A stretch of DNA of 64,000 nt from DALYJJ01 sp031969915 (GTDB taxonomy: Bacteria; Acidobacteriota; Terriglobia; Bryobacterales; Bryobacteraceae), in contig DALYJJ010000002.1 in NCBI GenBank assembly GCA_031969915.1, forward strand, positions 1-64,000, read 5' to 3'. Shown one piece after another: positions 48,382-56,288 of this stretch (positions are counted from its first letter, which is position 1; every line of letters begins with the position of its first letter). The notes below the pieces were generated by a model. The model was not told the DNA's origin and searched no databases. It saw only the letters and a list, made by a program, of their open reading frames with translations. Both the position numbers and the translations under genes were made by a program.

Positions 48382-51030
48382 ATGACTCACATCCGTTTGG
48401 GGGCGCTTTTCGTGGCCGCGGCGATGCTCGTTGCGGCGGAGAAATGGACGGTTGACGATGTGCTGTTCCAGGAGCGGTTGGCCGGTCTGGAGTGGTCGAA
48501 GGACGCGCGGTACGCGGTGTATGTGAAATCGAAGATGGACCGCGACAAGGGCGAGGCGGTCTCCAACCTCTGGCTGAAGAACGTAGCCGATGGCTTCGAG
48601 GTGGCGCTGACGCGAGGGAACGACAACCATGCGAGCCCGAAGTTCGCCCCGGATTCGAAACGCATTGCGTTTCTGAGCGGCCGGAAAGCGGCGGCGGTGC
48701 CCTCGGCCACTGCCGGCAGTCCGGCGGCGGACGGCGGCGGCGGGATGCAGGTCTGGATGATCGACACGCGGGGCGGAGAGCCGTGGGCGGTCACGCGCCT
48801 GGAAAAGGGCGTTCGCGCGTTCGAGTGGCTGGACAACGATGCGCTCCTGCTGCTCGCCGCTGAAGACGCCACGCTGCACGAGCAGCAAACGAAGGAACGC
48901 AAGGACACCTCAAACGTGGTTGACGACGAGGTGCACGCCGCGCCCGTGCGGCTCTATCGCTTCGACCTCAAGCAGCAGAAGGCCACCCGCCTGACCAATA
49001 ATTCCGACCGCATCACCAACATGACCGCATCGCCCGACGGGGCCTGGGCCGTCACCAGCCACAACCGCAGCCTGCGCGAGATCTACGACCAGAAGATCAA
49101 ACCGGTGACCTTTCTCTACAACCTGAAGACCGGGGAAGGGAAGCAGTTGTTCGCGGGCGAGAAACTGCAGCCGCGCGGCTTTGCCTGGAAGCCGGACAGC
49201 AAGGGGTTCTACTTCACGGCCCCGTACACCACACATCCGTATCTCTACAATGCGTCGATCAACCTGGCTTACGAGTACGACCTTGCCGCCGCCCGGCACT
49301 CGAAGATCGAACTCGATTGGGAGAACGGCCTGGCGTCGCCCCTGCGCGCCACGGCGGACGGTTTCGTCGCGCTGCTGGCGGCGGGAGCGCGCAACAAGGC
49401 CGCCCGGTACACGCGCAACGGCGCGGCGTGGACCCGGACGCCGCTCGCCGGCGAACATGCCGGGAACCTCCACGGCCTGGAACTGAGCGACGACGGCAAG
49501 ACCATCGCCTATCACTATTCGACCGCGTCGAGGCCCTCGGTGTGGATGATGGCGCGCCTTGACGGCGCCCAGCTCGCAGAGGCGAAACCGCTGGTGGAGT
49601 TGAACGGCGGCTTCAAGAAGAAGACGGTGGCGAAGACGGAACTCGTCTCGTGGAAGGGCGCGCTCGACGAACAGGTCGAGGGCATCCTCTACTACCCGCA
49701 CCAATACGAAGCGGGCAGGAAGTACCCGTTGGTGGTGATGATCCACGGCGGGCCGCACGGCCACGACGCCGATGTGTTCAACGAATCGTGGGGCTACCCG
49801 CACCAGTTGATGGCGCAGCGAGGCGCGTTCGTGCTGAAGCCGAACTACCATGGATCCTCGAATTACGGGCTGAAGTGGAGCGAGTCCATTTCGAACGGCA
49901 AGTATAACGACCTGGAGTGGATTGACGTCGAGAAGGGCGTGGACTCGTTGATCGCCCAGGGCCTGGTGGACGCCAACAAGCTCGGCGTGCTCGGCTGGTC
50001 GAACGGATCGATCATCACCATCGAACTGACCACCCGCACCACGCGGTACAAGGCTGCCGGCGCGGGCGCCGGCGACGTCAACTGGATCAGCGATTGGGGG
50101 AATGCCGTCTTCGGCGACGCCTTCGAGATGTACTACCTGGGCAAAACGCCCATGCAGGATCCCGATCTCTACATCCGTAAGTCTCCGTTGTTCCGGATGG
50201 ATAAGGTGCGTACGCCCACCATCATCTTCTTCGGCACCGAAGATAAGCAGGTGCCGACGGAACAAGGCTGGCAGCACTTTCGCGCCCTGCAGCACTACGG
50301 GAAGGCGGAGTCGAAGTTCATTCTCTTCCCCGGCGAGGCCCATGGTCCGCGCAAGCTCGTGCATCAGCGGCGGAAGCTGGAGGAGGAGCTGGCTTGGTTC
50401 GACAAGCACCTGTTCGGGACGGCGAAGGACGTGAACGAGTCGCTGAAGCCATCTTCGCCGCTGGCCGCGGCGTTGAAGGTGCGCAACACGGGCGAGGTTC
50501 CGGACACCGCGGAACGCGGGCCCATCGCCATCGGCCGGTTCGAAGTGACACGCGCGCAGTACCGGGCGTTCGACGCCGCCTATTCGGTTGCCGCCGGAAC
50601 CGAAAGCTATCCGGCAAACGGCGTGACGTTCGAACGAGCCAAGGCCTACGCTGAGTGGCTTTCGAATAAGACCGGACAGAAATGGCGGCTGGGCAGCGAG
50701 GAGGAGTTGGGCTCGCTGCTGAAACCGGCGAAGGGCGAGAACACGCTCGATCTGTGGGCCGGTTACGCCGTGAACCCGGACGACGAAACGAAGCTCGCGT
50801 CCCTGGTTGAAGGCCTGGGCGCGGGCGCGCTGCTGAAGCCCGTGGGCAGTTTTCCGGGTAGCGGCGAGGATCCGCTCTTCGATCTCGGCGGCAACGTGGC
50901 GGAATGGGTTACCGCGAAGGACGGTACGGGGAAAGCGCTGGGCGGCAGCGCGGACCGGCCCTCGGATGCAAAATCGGAACGGCGAGCGCGGCCCGAATAC
51001 ATCGGATTCCGCGTGGTGAGGACACAGTAA
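48382..51030 (+). CDS. S9 prolyl-oligopeptidase-type peptidase fused to an FGE-like domain
   Basis: 882 residues with an N-terminal hydrophobic leader (TMTHIRLGALFVAAAMLV). Residues ~25-430 are a beta-propeller that gates the active site. Residues ~450-690 are the alpha/beta hydrolase domain with the triad Ser540 (GWSNGSI), Asp621 (GTEDKQVP) and His654 (GEAHGPRK). A linker follows, then an FGE-sulfatase-like domain from about 715: RFEVTRAQYRAFDAAY, WLSNKTGQKWRLGSEEELG, DLGGNVAEWV and GFRVVRTQ. That domain lacks the cysteines of a true formylglycine enzyme, so it is probably a binding module. The last base of the stop is the first base of the next start (TAATG). Confidence 0.85.
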   Translation: MTHIRLGALFVAAAMLVAAEKWTVDDVLFQERLAGLEWSKDARYAVYVKSKMDRDKGEAVSNLWLKNVADGFEVALTRGNDNHASPKFAPDSKRIAFLSGRKAAAVPSATAGSPAADGGGGMQVWMIDTRGGEPWAVTRLEKGVRAFEWLDNDALLLLAAEDATLHEQQTKERKDTSNVVDDEVHAAPVRLYRFDLKQQKATRLTNNSDRITNMTASPDGAWAVTSHNRSLREIYDQKIKPVTFLYNLKTGEGKQLFAGEKLQPRGFAWKPDSKGFYFTAPYTTHPYLYNASINLAYEYDLAAARHSKIELDWENGLASPLRATADGFVALLAAGARNKAARYTRNGAAWTRTPLAGEHAGNLHGLELSDDGKTIAYHYSTASRPSVWMMARLDGAQLAEAKPLVELNGGFKKKTVAKTELVSWKGALDEQVEGILYYPHQYEAGRKYPLVVMIHGGPHGHDADVFNESWGYPHQLMAQRGAFVLKPNYHGSSNYGLKWSESISNGKYNDLEWIDVEKGVDSLIAQGLVDANKLGVLGWSNGSIITIELTTRTTRYKAAGAGAGDVNWISDWGNAVFGDAFEMYYLGKTPMQDPDLYIRKSPLFRMDKVRTPTIIFFGTEDKQVPTEQGWQHFRALQHYGKAESKFILFPGEAHGPRKLVHQRRKLEEELAWFDKHLFGTAKDVNESLKPSSPLAAALKVRNTGEVPDTAERGPIAIGRFEVTRAQYRAFDAAYSVAAGTESYPANGVTFERAKAYAEWLSNKTGQKWRLGSEEELGSLLKPAKGENTLDLWAGYAVNPDDETKLASLVEGLGAGALLKPVGSFPGSGEDPLFDLGGNVAEWVTAKDGTGKALGGSADRPSDAKSERRARPEYIGFRVVRTQ

Positions 51031-51311
51031 TGCAAGTCCGTAGTTCCCAGATGGACCAGATGGGTGACGCGGAGCCCAACCGCTTAAACGTGCAGCCCTG
51101 CGAATCCAGCAAGCACTGGATCGAGTTCCAACTCGTGGACAAGCTGCATAACCCGATTCCGGGTGAACCGTACAAGGTGCGGCTGCCGGATGGTTCCTCC
51201 CACACCGGTACGCTCGACGGCGAGGGCAAGGTGCGCTTCGATCCCATCGTCGGCGGCCAAGCCACGATCAGCTTCCCGGGGCTCGACGCGAAAGAGTGGT
51301 TTTCGCTCTGA
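51030..51311 (+). CDS. Small carboxypeptidase-regulatory-like beta-domain protein
   Basis: 93 residues, start ATG 51030 overlapping the stop of the S9/FGE gene, so it should be translated with it. The core is a single beta-sandwich: HWIEFQLVDKLHNPIPGEPY, KVRLPDGSSHTGTLDGEGKVRF, and ATISFPGLDAKEW. This pattern is familiar from small proteins encoded next to VgrG, PAAR or LysM genes in type VI secretion or phage-tail-like loci, where the domain may act as an adaptor. No secretion core genes are in the window. It faces the large gene at 51324, ending 12 bases from it. Confidence 0.65.
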   Translation: MQVRSSQMDQMGDAEPNRLNVQPCESSKHWIEFQLVDKLHNPIPGEPYKVRLPDGSSHTGTLDGEGKVRFDPIVGGQATISFPGLDAKEWFSL

Positions 51312-51323
51312 CGGCGCCCGTGA

Positions 51324-53645
51324 TCAAGACGGGATCTGGTTCCGGACCTGGATCAACATATCGAAAATGTAGTCGTCCGGCGCGGCCGTGTCCTCCACCA
51401 GGATGAACTCCTCGCCGACAGCACGGGCGAACAATGCCTTCTGCCTGCGTGACGCGGTTTCCGGTTGCAGGTCCTTCATCGTGATCGGATTCGATACTTC
51501 AAGGATCACGTCGGGTTTGGTGAAATCGGGATCGACAATGCCCAGCGGTGTGTTCTCGATGCCCAGGGCGAGCAGGTCGTTGCCCTTGTTGCCCACCAGC
51601 GTCTTCAGCGCGTACTGAAACACCAGATCGCGGCGCACCGTGCCCGTGGCGGTGACGAGTTCGTTCCACGTCACGGGCCGGTCGTTGCGCGTGAGCTGGC
51701 GCTTGGAGACGGGTGCGAGCATCATGTCGCCGACGTTGTTGAACTCTACTCCGCTGGAGGAGAAAAACAGAAAGTCTTCCGGCCCCAGAAATACTTCGAA
51801 CGTGGGCGGGTTCTTGATTGCCTGTGCGCCCTTGTCCATCTTGTCGAAGTAGCGCGAATTCCAGTGGCCGTTCACGCCCACGCGCATGAGCCACTCTTCG
51901 GTCTCCACGCCTCCGGCGATGATCTTGCCGAGTTCCGTGAAGAACCCGTCGATGGCGGCGTCGACTGCTTTCTGGACCATGTCCTTCAGCATGCCGCCCA
52001 GGTCGATGGTGGGTCCGTTGGGGGGGATCTTCACGATCGGGATGTCGTTCAGCGACATACCCAGGATCTTGATGTTCGCCACGCGCTCGGCGATCTCCTT
52101 GCGCATGGCCTCCTCTTCCTTCTTGAAGAGATCGCGCACCTGCTTCACGCTGTTGTCCCGGATGCGGATCCGCCCCGTGATGCCGCTGAAGGCCACCTCG
52201 CAGATCTTCACCTTCTTCGCCTGCGTGTGATTCGGGTCGTGCCAGCCCAGGGAGAGCATCACGCCCGCGGCGTCCTTGCCGTCGAGGGACGCCTTGGTGA
52301 TGGTGATCTTGGCCTGCTTCGGCGCCTCACCGGGCTTCTCGGGCGGCAGCAATTGCACCACCGGTTTGATCAAGTGCGCTCCCGCATGGGGCAGCGCCAC
52401 CGTGGCCTGCAGCAGGCGCGGCCTCAGCACGATGGTGTTATGGAAAAACTCGGTGGTGGCGCCGATAGGAAACGGCGCGACCGGAACTTCAAGCGGCGGC
52501 AGATCGACAATGAACTCGTAGTCCTTTTCTGCGAGCGAAGAGTAGTTCATGTACCCGCCGCGCTTCGACGCGAAGAACATGAACGTGATAGCCGGGACCT
52601 TGGTGGGCCCGGCCTTCGGGTCGCCCGGCAGATTCTCCCCGAACTGTACCGCTCCCCATGTGGCTGTCGCGATGGCGCGGGGTGGGTTCATCATCGCCAT
52701 CGTCTTCGGATTCCTGGCGGCTTTCAGTTCCTTGGTCTTGCTGCAGTCGTACACCCAGCGTCCAGACGCCCACACGAACATCCCGGTCATGGGCCACAGC
52801 CATTCGCCATCCGCCCACGGCCCATCGTGCTTGGGCATCTCTTCGGCTTTGAAGCCGCGTTCAAAGGGGTCGTCGAAGTCCTCCATCAGAGAGCCCGCAT
52901 CCCACTGGATCTCGAACGTTCCCGGCTTGGCGATCGGCCGCTCGCTGTCCAGTTTCTCGTCTGTGTTGGGTGGGTTTCCGGCGCTGGGCGCGATGGCGCT
53001 CGCGTATTTCGTTTCGGGCAGCACGTGGAGCGACCAGTTCATCCACTTGTGCCATTGCGCAAAGGGAACCTCAACCGGATTGCCGTAGCTGCGGGTGGCC
53101 GTTCCTTCGATCTCGATGATCTGATCGATGGGAATCGTTCCGGACGACGGGCCGCGATTCACCGGAGCCCATTGCGGGATGACGCGGAGAGCGCGCATGG
53201 CCAGGCGCGCGCCGATACGCACGATGAAGAACTTGAGGACATCGGTGATGATGCCCAGGACGGTGTCGAGAAACGAACTGATCGCGGCCAGAGCGGTCGC
53301 GAACCCAAGGATCGCTCCGATCACGGTCCCGATCGGCCCGCCCAGAGACCCCTGCGCCGCGGCCAGAGCAGCGGCCGCGGCCGCGGCAGCAGCGCGGGCG
53401 GCGTTGGCCGCGGTGCGTGCGATCAGGGTCACCGTTTCCAACACCTTCAGCAGCGGACCGAGCACCGGCAGGTTGTCCTCGATGAACTCCTTGAACTGCT
53501 GCTCCATGTCGCCGAACTCTTCCGGCGTGTGGCAGCCGCAGGAGACGCCGTCGCCGTCCGGCCCCGGCTTCTGAGGCACGAAGCCCTCGTTGTTGATCCG
53601 TTGAAACGGCTTTAGGCGGTTCAGAGGCTTGATGGGGTCGGCCAT
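51324..53645 (-). CDS. Large protein of unknown function, possible injection-system cargo
   Basis: 773 residues, no signal peptide. Residues ~60-140 are strongly hydrophobic and Ala-rich (a tract of nine consecutive Ala, then GGPIGTVIGAILGFATALAAISSFL), as in proteins that insert into membranes. The middle (about 150-450) is beta-rich, with conserved-looking Trp motifs (QWHKWMNWSLHVLP, DGEWLWPMTGMFVWASGRWV). Around 500-600 lies a charged helical stretch (LFKKEEEAMRKEIAERVANI). It is the third gene of a tight cassette behind a LysM protein and an OmpA-like protein, gap six bases. I recognise no family. The context suggests a structural or effector-like partner. Confidence 0.6.
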   Translation of the reverse strand: MADPIKPLNRLKPFQRINNEGFVPQKPGPDGDGVSCGCHTPEEFGDMEQQFKEFIEDNLPVLGPLLKVLETVTLIARTAANAARAAAAAAAAALAAAQGSLGGPIGTVIGAILGFATALAAISSFLDTVLGIITDVLKFFIVRIGARLAMRALRVIPQWAPVNRGPSSGTIPIDQIIEIEGTATRSYGNPVEVPFAQWHKWMNWSLHVLPETKYASAIAPSAGNPPNTDEKLDSERPIAKPGTFEIQWDAGSLMEDFDDPFERGFKAEEMPKHDGPWADGEWLWPMTGMFVWASGRWVYDCSKTKELKAARNPKTMAMMNPPRAIATATWGAVQFGENLPGDPKAGPTKVPAITFMFFASKRGGYMNYSSLAEKDYEFIVDLPPLEVPVAPFPIGATTEFFHNTIVLRPRLLQATVALPHAGAHLIKPVVQLLPPEKPGEAPKQAKITITKASLDGKDAAGVMLSLGWHDPNHTQAKKVKICEVAFSGITGRIRIRDNSVKQVRDLFKKEEEAMRKEIAERVANIKILGMSLNDIPIVKIPPNGPTIDLGGMLKDMVQKAVDAAIDGFFTELGKIIAGGVETEEWLMRVGVNGHWNSRYFDKMDKGAQAIKNPPTFEVFLGPEDFLFFSSSGVEFNNVGDMMLAPVSKRQLTRNDRPVTWNELVTATGTVRRDLVFQYALKTLVGNKGNDLLALGIENTPLGIVDPDFTKPDVILEVSNPITMKDLQPETASRRQKALFARAVGEEFILVEDTAAPDDYIFDMLIQVRNQIPS

Positions 53646-53651
53646 GGCGGA

Positions 53652-55346
53652 TCAGGGTTGCTCGGGCGCCGGTTCCTCACTGGGTGGCGGCGTGGCGCCC
53701 TTGATTTCGTGTTCGTCAAAGATGGCCGCGCGCACCGTGTTGTCGTCTTCGTTATCCAGGTTGTTGCGGTGGCGGAATTGCGTGAAGGCCTCGTCGAATT
53801 CCTCCTGGGTCCACTTCTCGGGAGCCTTCTCGCCGAAGCCCAGGTTGTAGAGCCGCTGCTTCACGGCCAGGTCATCGCCCACGTCGCGCGCCCGCAACGC
53901 ACCGGCGTCGACCACAAGCGGCCAGAACGTCTCCTCACCCGCGAACTTGTCGGTGTCTCCGCCCGGGTCCGGCCCCTCGGGCGCGGGCATGTCCAGTCCC
54001 GTGGCGTCGATCCGGATGGTCATCTTCGTGCGCTCGTCGATCACGGGGATCCGCAACTCGCCCTTCGCGTCGGTGGTGCCGCGGATCAACGGCGCGAACT
54101 CCGCCTCTCCCGCCTTCACCACGTACCGCCGGTTCGCCAGCGGGATCTTCTTACCGCCCTGCCCGTCGATGCGCAACCGGACCACCCACTCGCGCAGCTT
54201 GCGCTCGCACGGGGAGTGCTGGGCGAAACCGTGATAGAAGCGGCACGCCATCGTGTTGCCGGTCTCTTCCACCGGAACCGGAGTCACCGTGTTCGTCTCG
54301 TCCACCGCCAGGATGGTCATCCGGTCGCCGAACGTGCGGTCTTCCGGCCCTTCCGTGCGGCGCTTGTCCCCATCGGACCAGAACCGCTTCACGCACAGCG
54401 AGCCGTCCTGCTTCGCCGTCGGGCACGGCCATTTCTTCGGATCGATCCGCGTGCCATGTTTGAACACGAAAACCAGCGCGCGCCGGTCGACGACGTACAA
54501 CTCATTGCGGACCTCGCGCAACACGGGGTCCTTCTTGGCCGCGTCGGTCTTGCTTTTTGAGAACAGAAAGATCGGATTGAACTCCCCGCACCCCTGCACG
54601 TCGCCTTTCAGCCCGTCTCCCTTGCCGCGAGCGATGAAGTCATCCGGAGTGAGCTCGAAGTTGTTGCCGTCCGGGTCCTTGCAGATGGCGTCCATGTACT
54701 CGCGGAACAACTGCAGGCGCATCTTCTTGTCGAGCGTGAATCCTTTGCCGAAGCCTCGAGATTCGCGCCAGGCGGAGATCGCGTCGCGCGTCGCCTTTTG
54801 CGTTTGCGCGGTGAGCCCGCCGTCAATCGGACCCGTGTAGAACGGCCCCGCGTCGTCCTCCAACGTCTGGGAGAGTATCGTCTGGAACGACTTGGTGCCC
54901 CATTGGTCGCCGCCGAAGCCCGGAGAAAACAGCTCGTCCCAGATCTCGGCCTTGCGAATCAGCAGCCCGTACAGTGCCAGGGCGCGCCGTCCGCTGAGCG
55001 TCTTGTTGTAGTTGTCGTCGCCGGTAGGGTCGGCGTGCGCGAAGACGGAGCATGGCGGGAACGCCTTCGACTCATGCGAGTCGCGCAGCTTGATCATCAG
55101 TCTCGCAAAGCGCGTGAAGGCGTCGGCAGACTCCGGACTGATGAACGACGAATCGAACGCGAAGCCGGTATTCGGAAGCCGCATGCAGCCGATGGCGATC
55201 AGCTTCTCCCGGATGGCATTGAAGTTCTTGCCGGTCTGCTCGGCGGGGATCGGGGCCACCAGCACAGGCAGTTCGGCCCGCTGCGGATGGGTCGCCACGA
55301 TCCCGTTCGGCGCGACATCGAGAATGAATACCGGTTCGCCAGCCAT
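53652..55346 (-). CDS. Protein with OmpA-like and peptidoglycan-binding-like regions
   Basis: 564 residues, no signal peptide. The N-terminal half contains a region (about 60-130) resembling OmpA C-terminal domains (SVFAHADPTGDDNYNKTLSGRRALALYGLL), which in OmpA bind peptidoglycan. The C-terminal segment (about 490-560, DDLAVKQRLYNLGFG, EEFDEAFTQFRHRNNL) resembles a PG_binding_1 helical repeat. Between them are beta-rich segments including GTTDAKGELRIPVIDERTKMTI, like a small Ig or CarboxypepD-regulatory fold. It lies 6 bases after the LysM gene and 6 bases before the large gene. The domains suggest a module that reaches or holds the cell wall. Confidence 0.65.
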   Translation of the reverse strand: MAGEPVFILDVAPNGIVATHPQRAELPVLVAPIPAEQTGKNFNAIREKLIAIGCMRLPNTGFAFDSSFISPESADAFTRFARLMIKLRDSHESKAFPPCSVFAHADPTGDDNYNKTLSGRRALALYGLLIRKAEIWDELFSPGFGGDQWGTKSFQTILSQTLEDDAGPFYTGPIDGGLTAQTQKATRDAISAWRESRGFGKGFTLDKKMRLQLFREYMDAICKDPDGNNFELTPDDFIARGKGDGLKGDVQGCGEFNPIFLFSKSKTDAAKKDPVLREVRNELYVVDRRALVFVFKHGTRIDPKKWPCPTAKQDGSLCVKRFWSDGDKRRTEGPEDRTFGDRMTILAVDETNTVTPVPVEETGNTMACRFYHGFAQHSPCERKLREWVVRLRIDGQGGKKIPLANRRYVVKAGEAEFAPLIRGTTDAKGELRIPVIDERTKMTIRIDATGLDMPAPEGPDPGGDTDKFAGEETFWPLVVDAGALRARDVGDDLAVKQRLYNLGFGEKAPEKWTQEEFDEAFTQFRHRNNLDNEDDNTVRAAIFDEHEIKGATPPPSEEPAPEQP

Positions 55347-55352
55347 GCGTAC

Positions 55353-56081
55353 TCACATGCCGTGGACGGCGAGCAGCTTCTTCACGATCTTGTCTTCCTG
55401 CACGCCTGTCTTGCCGGCGGTGTCGTTGGTGGCGGGGTCCTCTTCTCCGTCCGGGGGCGCGGCGACGATGGCCGGCCGCTTCGCGGGCTTGGCGATGTGA
55501 TCGCACTCGAACTCCTCGGCCGCCCAGAGCAGTTGATCCAGGTCCTTCACGCTGTAGCCGGCAAAGTAGCCCAGGTTGTTGAGCCGCGCCTGCTGCCCGG
55601 AGATCTTGGTCTCCGGATTCAGGCTCCCGATCCGCAGATCATATTTCACGTCGTGAGGCTCCGGCTTCTCCGGATGCGCGATCAATTCGCCCTGCTTCAC
55701 CACCCGGCCCATGCGCTTTTCCACAATCCCTTCCGTGTCGGTCGGGTCTGCGGCTTCCGCCGGCTTGCCGCTCTCCAGCGCGATGTCGCACGCCGTTTCG
55801 CTCATCTTGTTACCGTCGACGTCGATCAACTTGCACCGCAGAAACAGGGGCGGAACATCGGCTTGAAACACATGCGTCTGGTCGGTGGCCCGGCGCTCCT
55901 GTTTGTCCTCCCGGTCCGGAATGAAGATCTGATCGCCAGGAAACAGAACGTGGGGGTCGCGAAGCGCCTTGACGGCGGCGTTCTCAGGGTGGTCCCAGAG
56001 GACGTGGAAATCGCCGAAGCCCTCCTGGGCGGCGATGGCGGAAAGATGCTCCCCCTGCTGGACGATATGAGTCTTCGGCAT
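55353..56081 (-). CDS. LysM-domain protein
   Basis: 242 residues. The N-terminal LysM domain (HIVQQGEHLSAIAAQEGFGDFHVLWDH and DPHVLFPGDQIFIPD) should bind N-acetylglucosamine polymers, and is of the type used in phage-tail and type VI-related proteins to sit near the wall. The central part (PPLFLRCKLIDVDGNKMS) is a small beta domain, and residues ~165-205 (ISGQQARLNNLGYFAG, LLWAAEEFECDH) resemble a half peptidoglycan-binding repeat, as in the neighbour. No signal peptide. It is the first gene of the cassette at 51324-56081; the stretch 56082-56192 before it holds no gene. Confidence 0.75.
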   Translation of the reverse strand: MPKTHIVQQGEHLSAIAAQEGFGDFHVLWDHPENAAVKALRDPHVLFPGDQIFIPDREDKQERRATDQTHVFQADVPPLFLRCKLIDVDGNKMSETACDIALESGKPAEAADPTDTEGIVEKRMGRVVKQGELIAHPEKPEPHDVKYDLRIGSLNPETKISGQQARLNNLGYFAGYSVKDLDQLLWAAEEFECDHIAKPAKRPAIVAAPPDGEEDPATNDTAGKTGVQEDKIVKKLLAVHGM

Positions 56082-56192
56082 GGCCCGAGCCAGTATGGTA
56101 GCCGAAAACGGCGCCGGTTGGAACCGATTCCGCTATTTCTACCGTTATTGGTTACGCGGTTTGCTCGGAGAAGGCAGCTCACCGAGAGCCCA

Positions 56193-56249
56193 GAAAAAAA
56201 CAGCCCGTGGGCCGCTCAACCGGCGCTTGTCGGCCGGCGGCCCACGGGC
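56193..56249 (-). terminator. Strong intrinsic terminator after the Oar-like receptor gene
   Basis: On the minus strand, a 13-base perfect inverted repeat (GCCCGTGGGCCGC / GCGGCCCACGGGC) around a 21-base loop that itself contains short pairing GC segments, followed by TG and seven T. It lies just beyond the stop of the receptor gene and before the LysM gene, so it separates the two units. Confidence 0.88.
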
Positions 56250-56288
56250 AGAGTTCTTCCAGGACGTACAGCGCGTTCGCGCTGGCGC

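Noticed and set aside
53360..53400. GCC/GCG-rich run as a simple-sequence repeat
   Set aside because: It encodes the Ala-rich tract of the large unknown protein with mixed GCN codons, not a pure repeat.
51465..53615. A 716-residue open frame on the plus strand opposite the 773-residue gene
   Set aside because: In GC-rich DNA a long gene often leaves an open antisense frame. Its His/Arg/Val-rich translation, with no domain or signal peptide, looks like a shadow.
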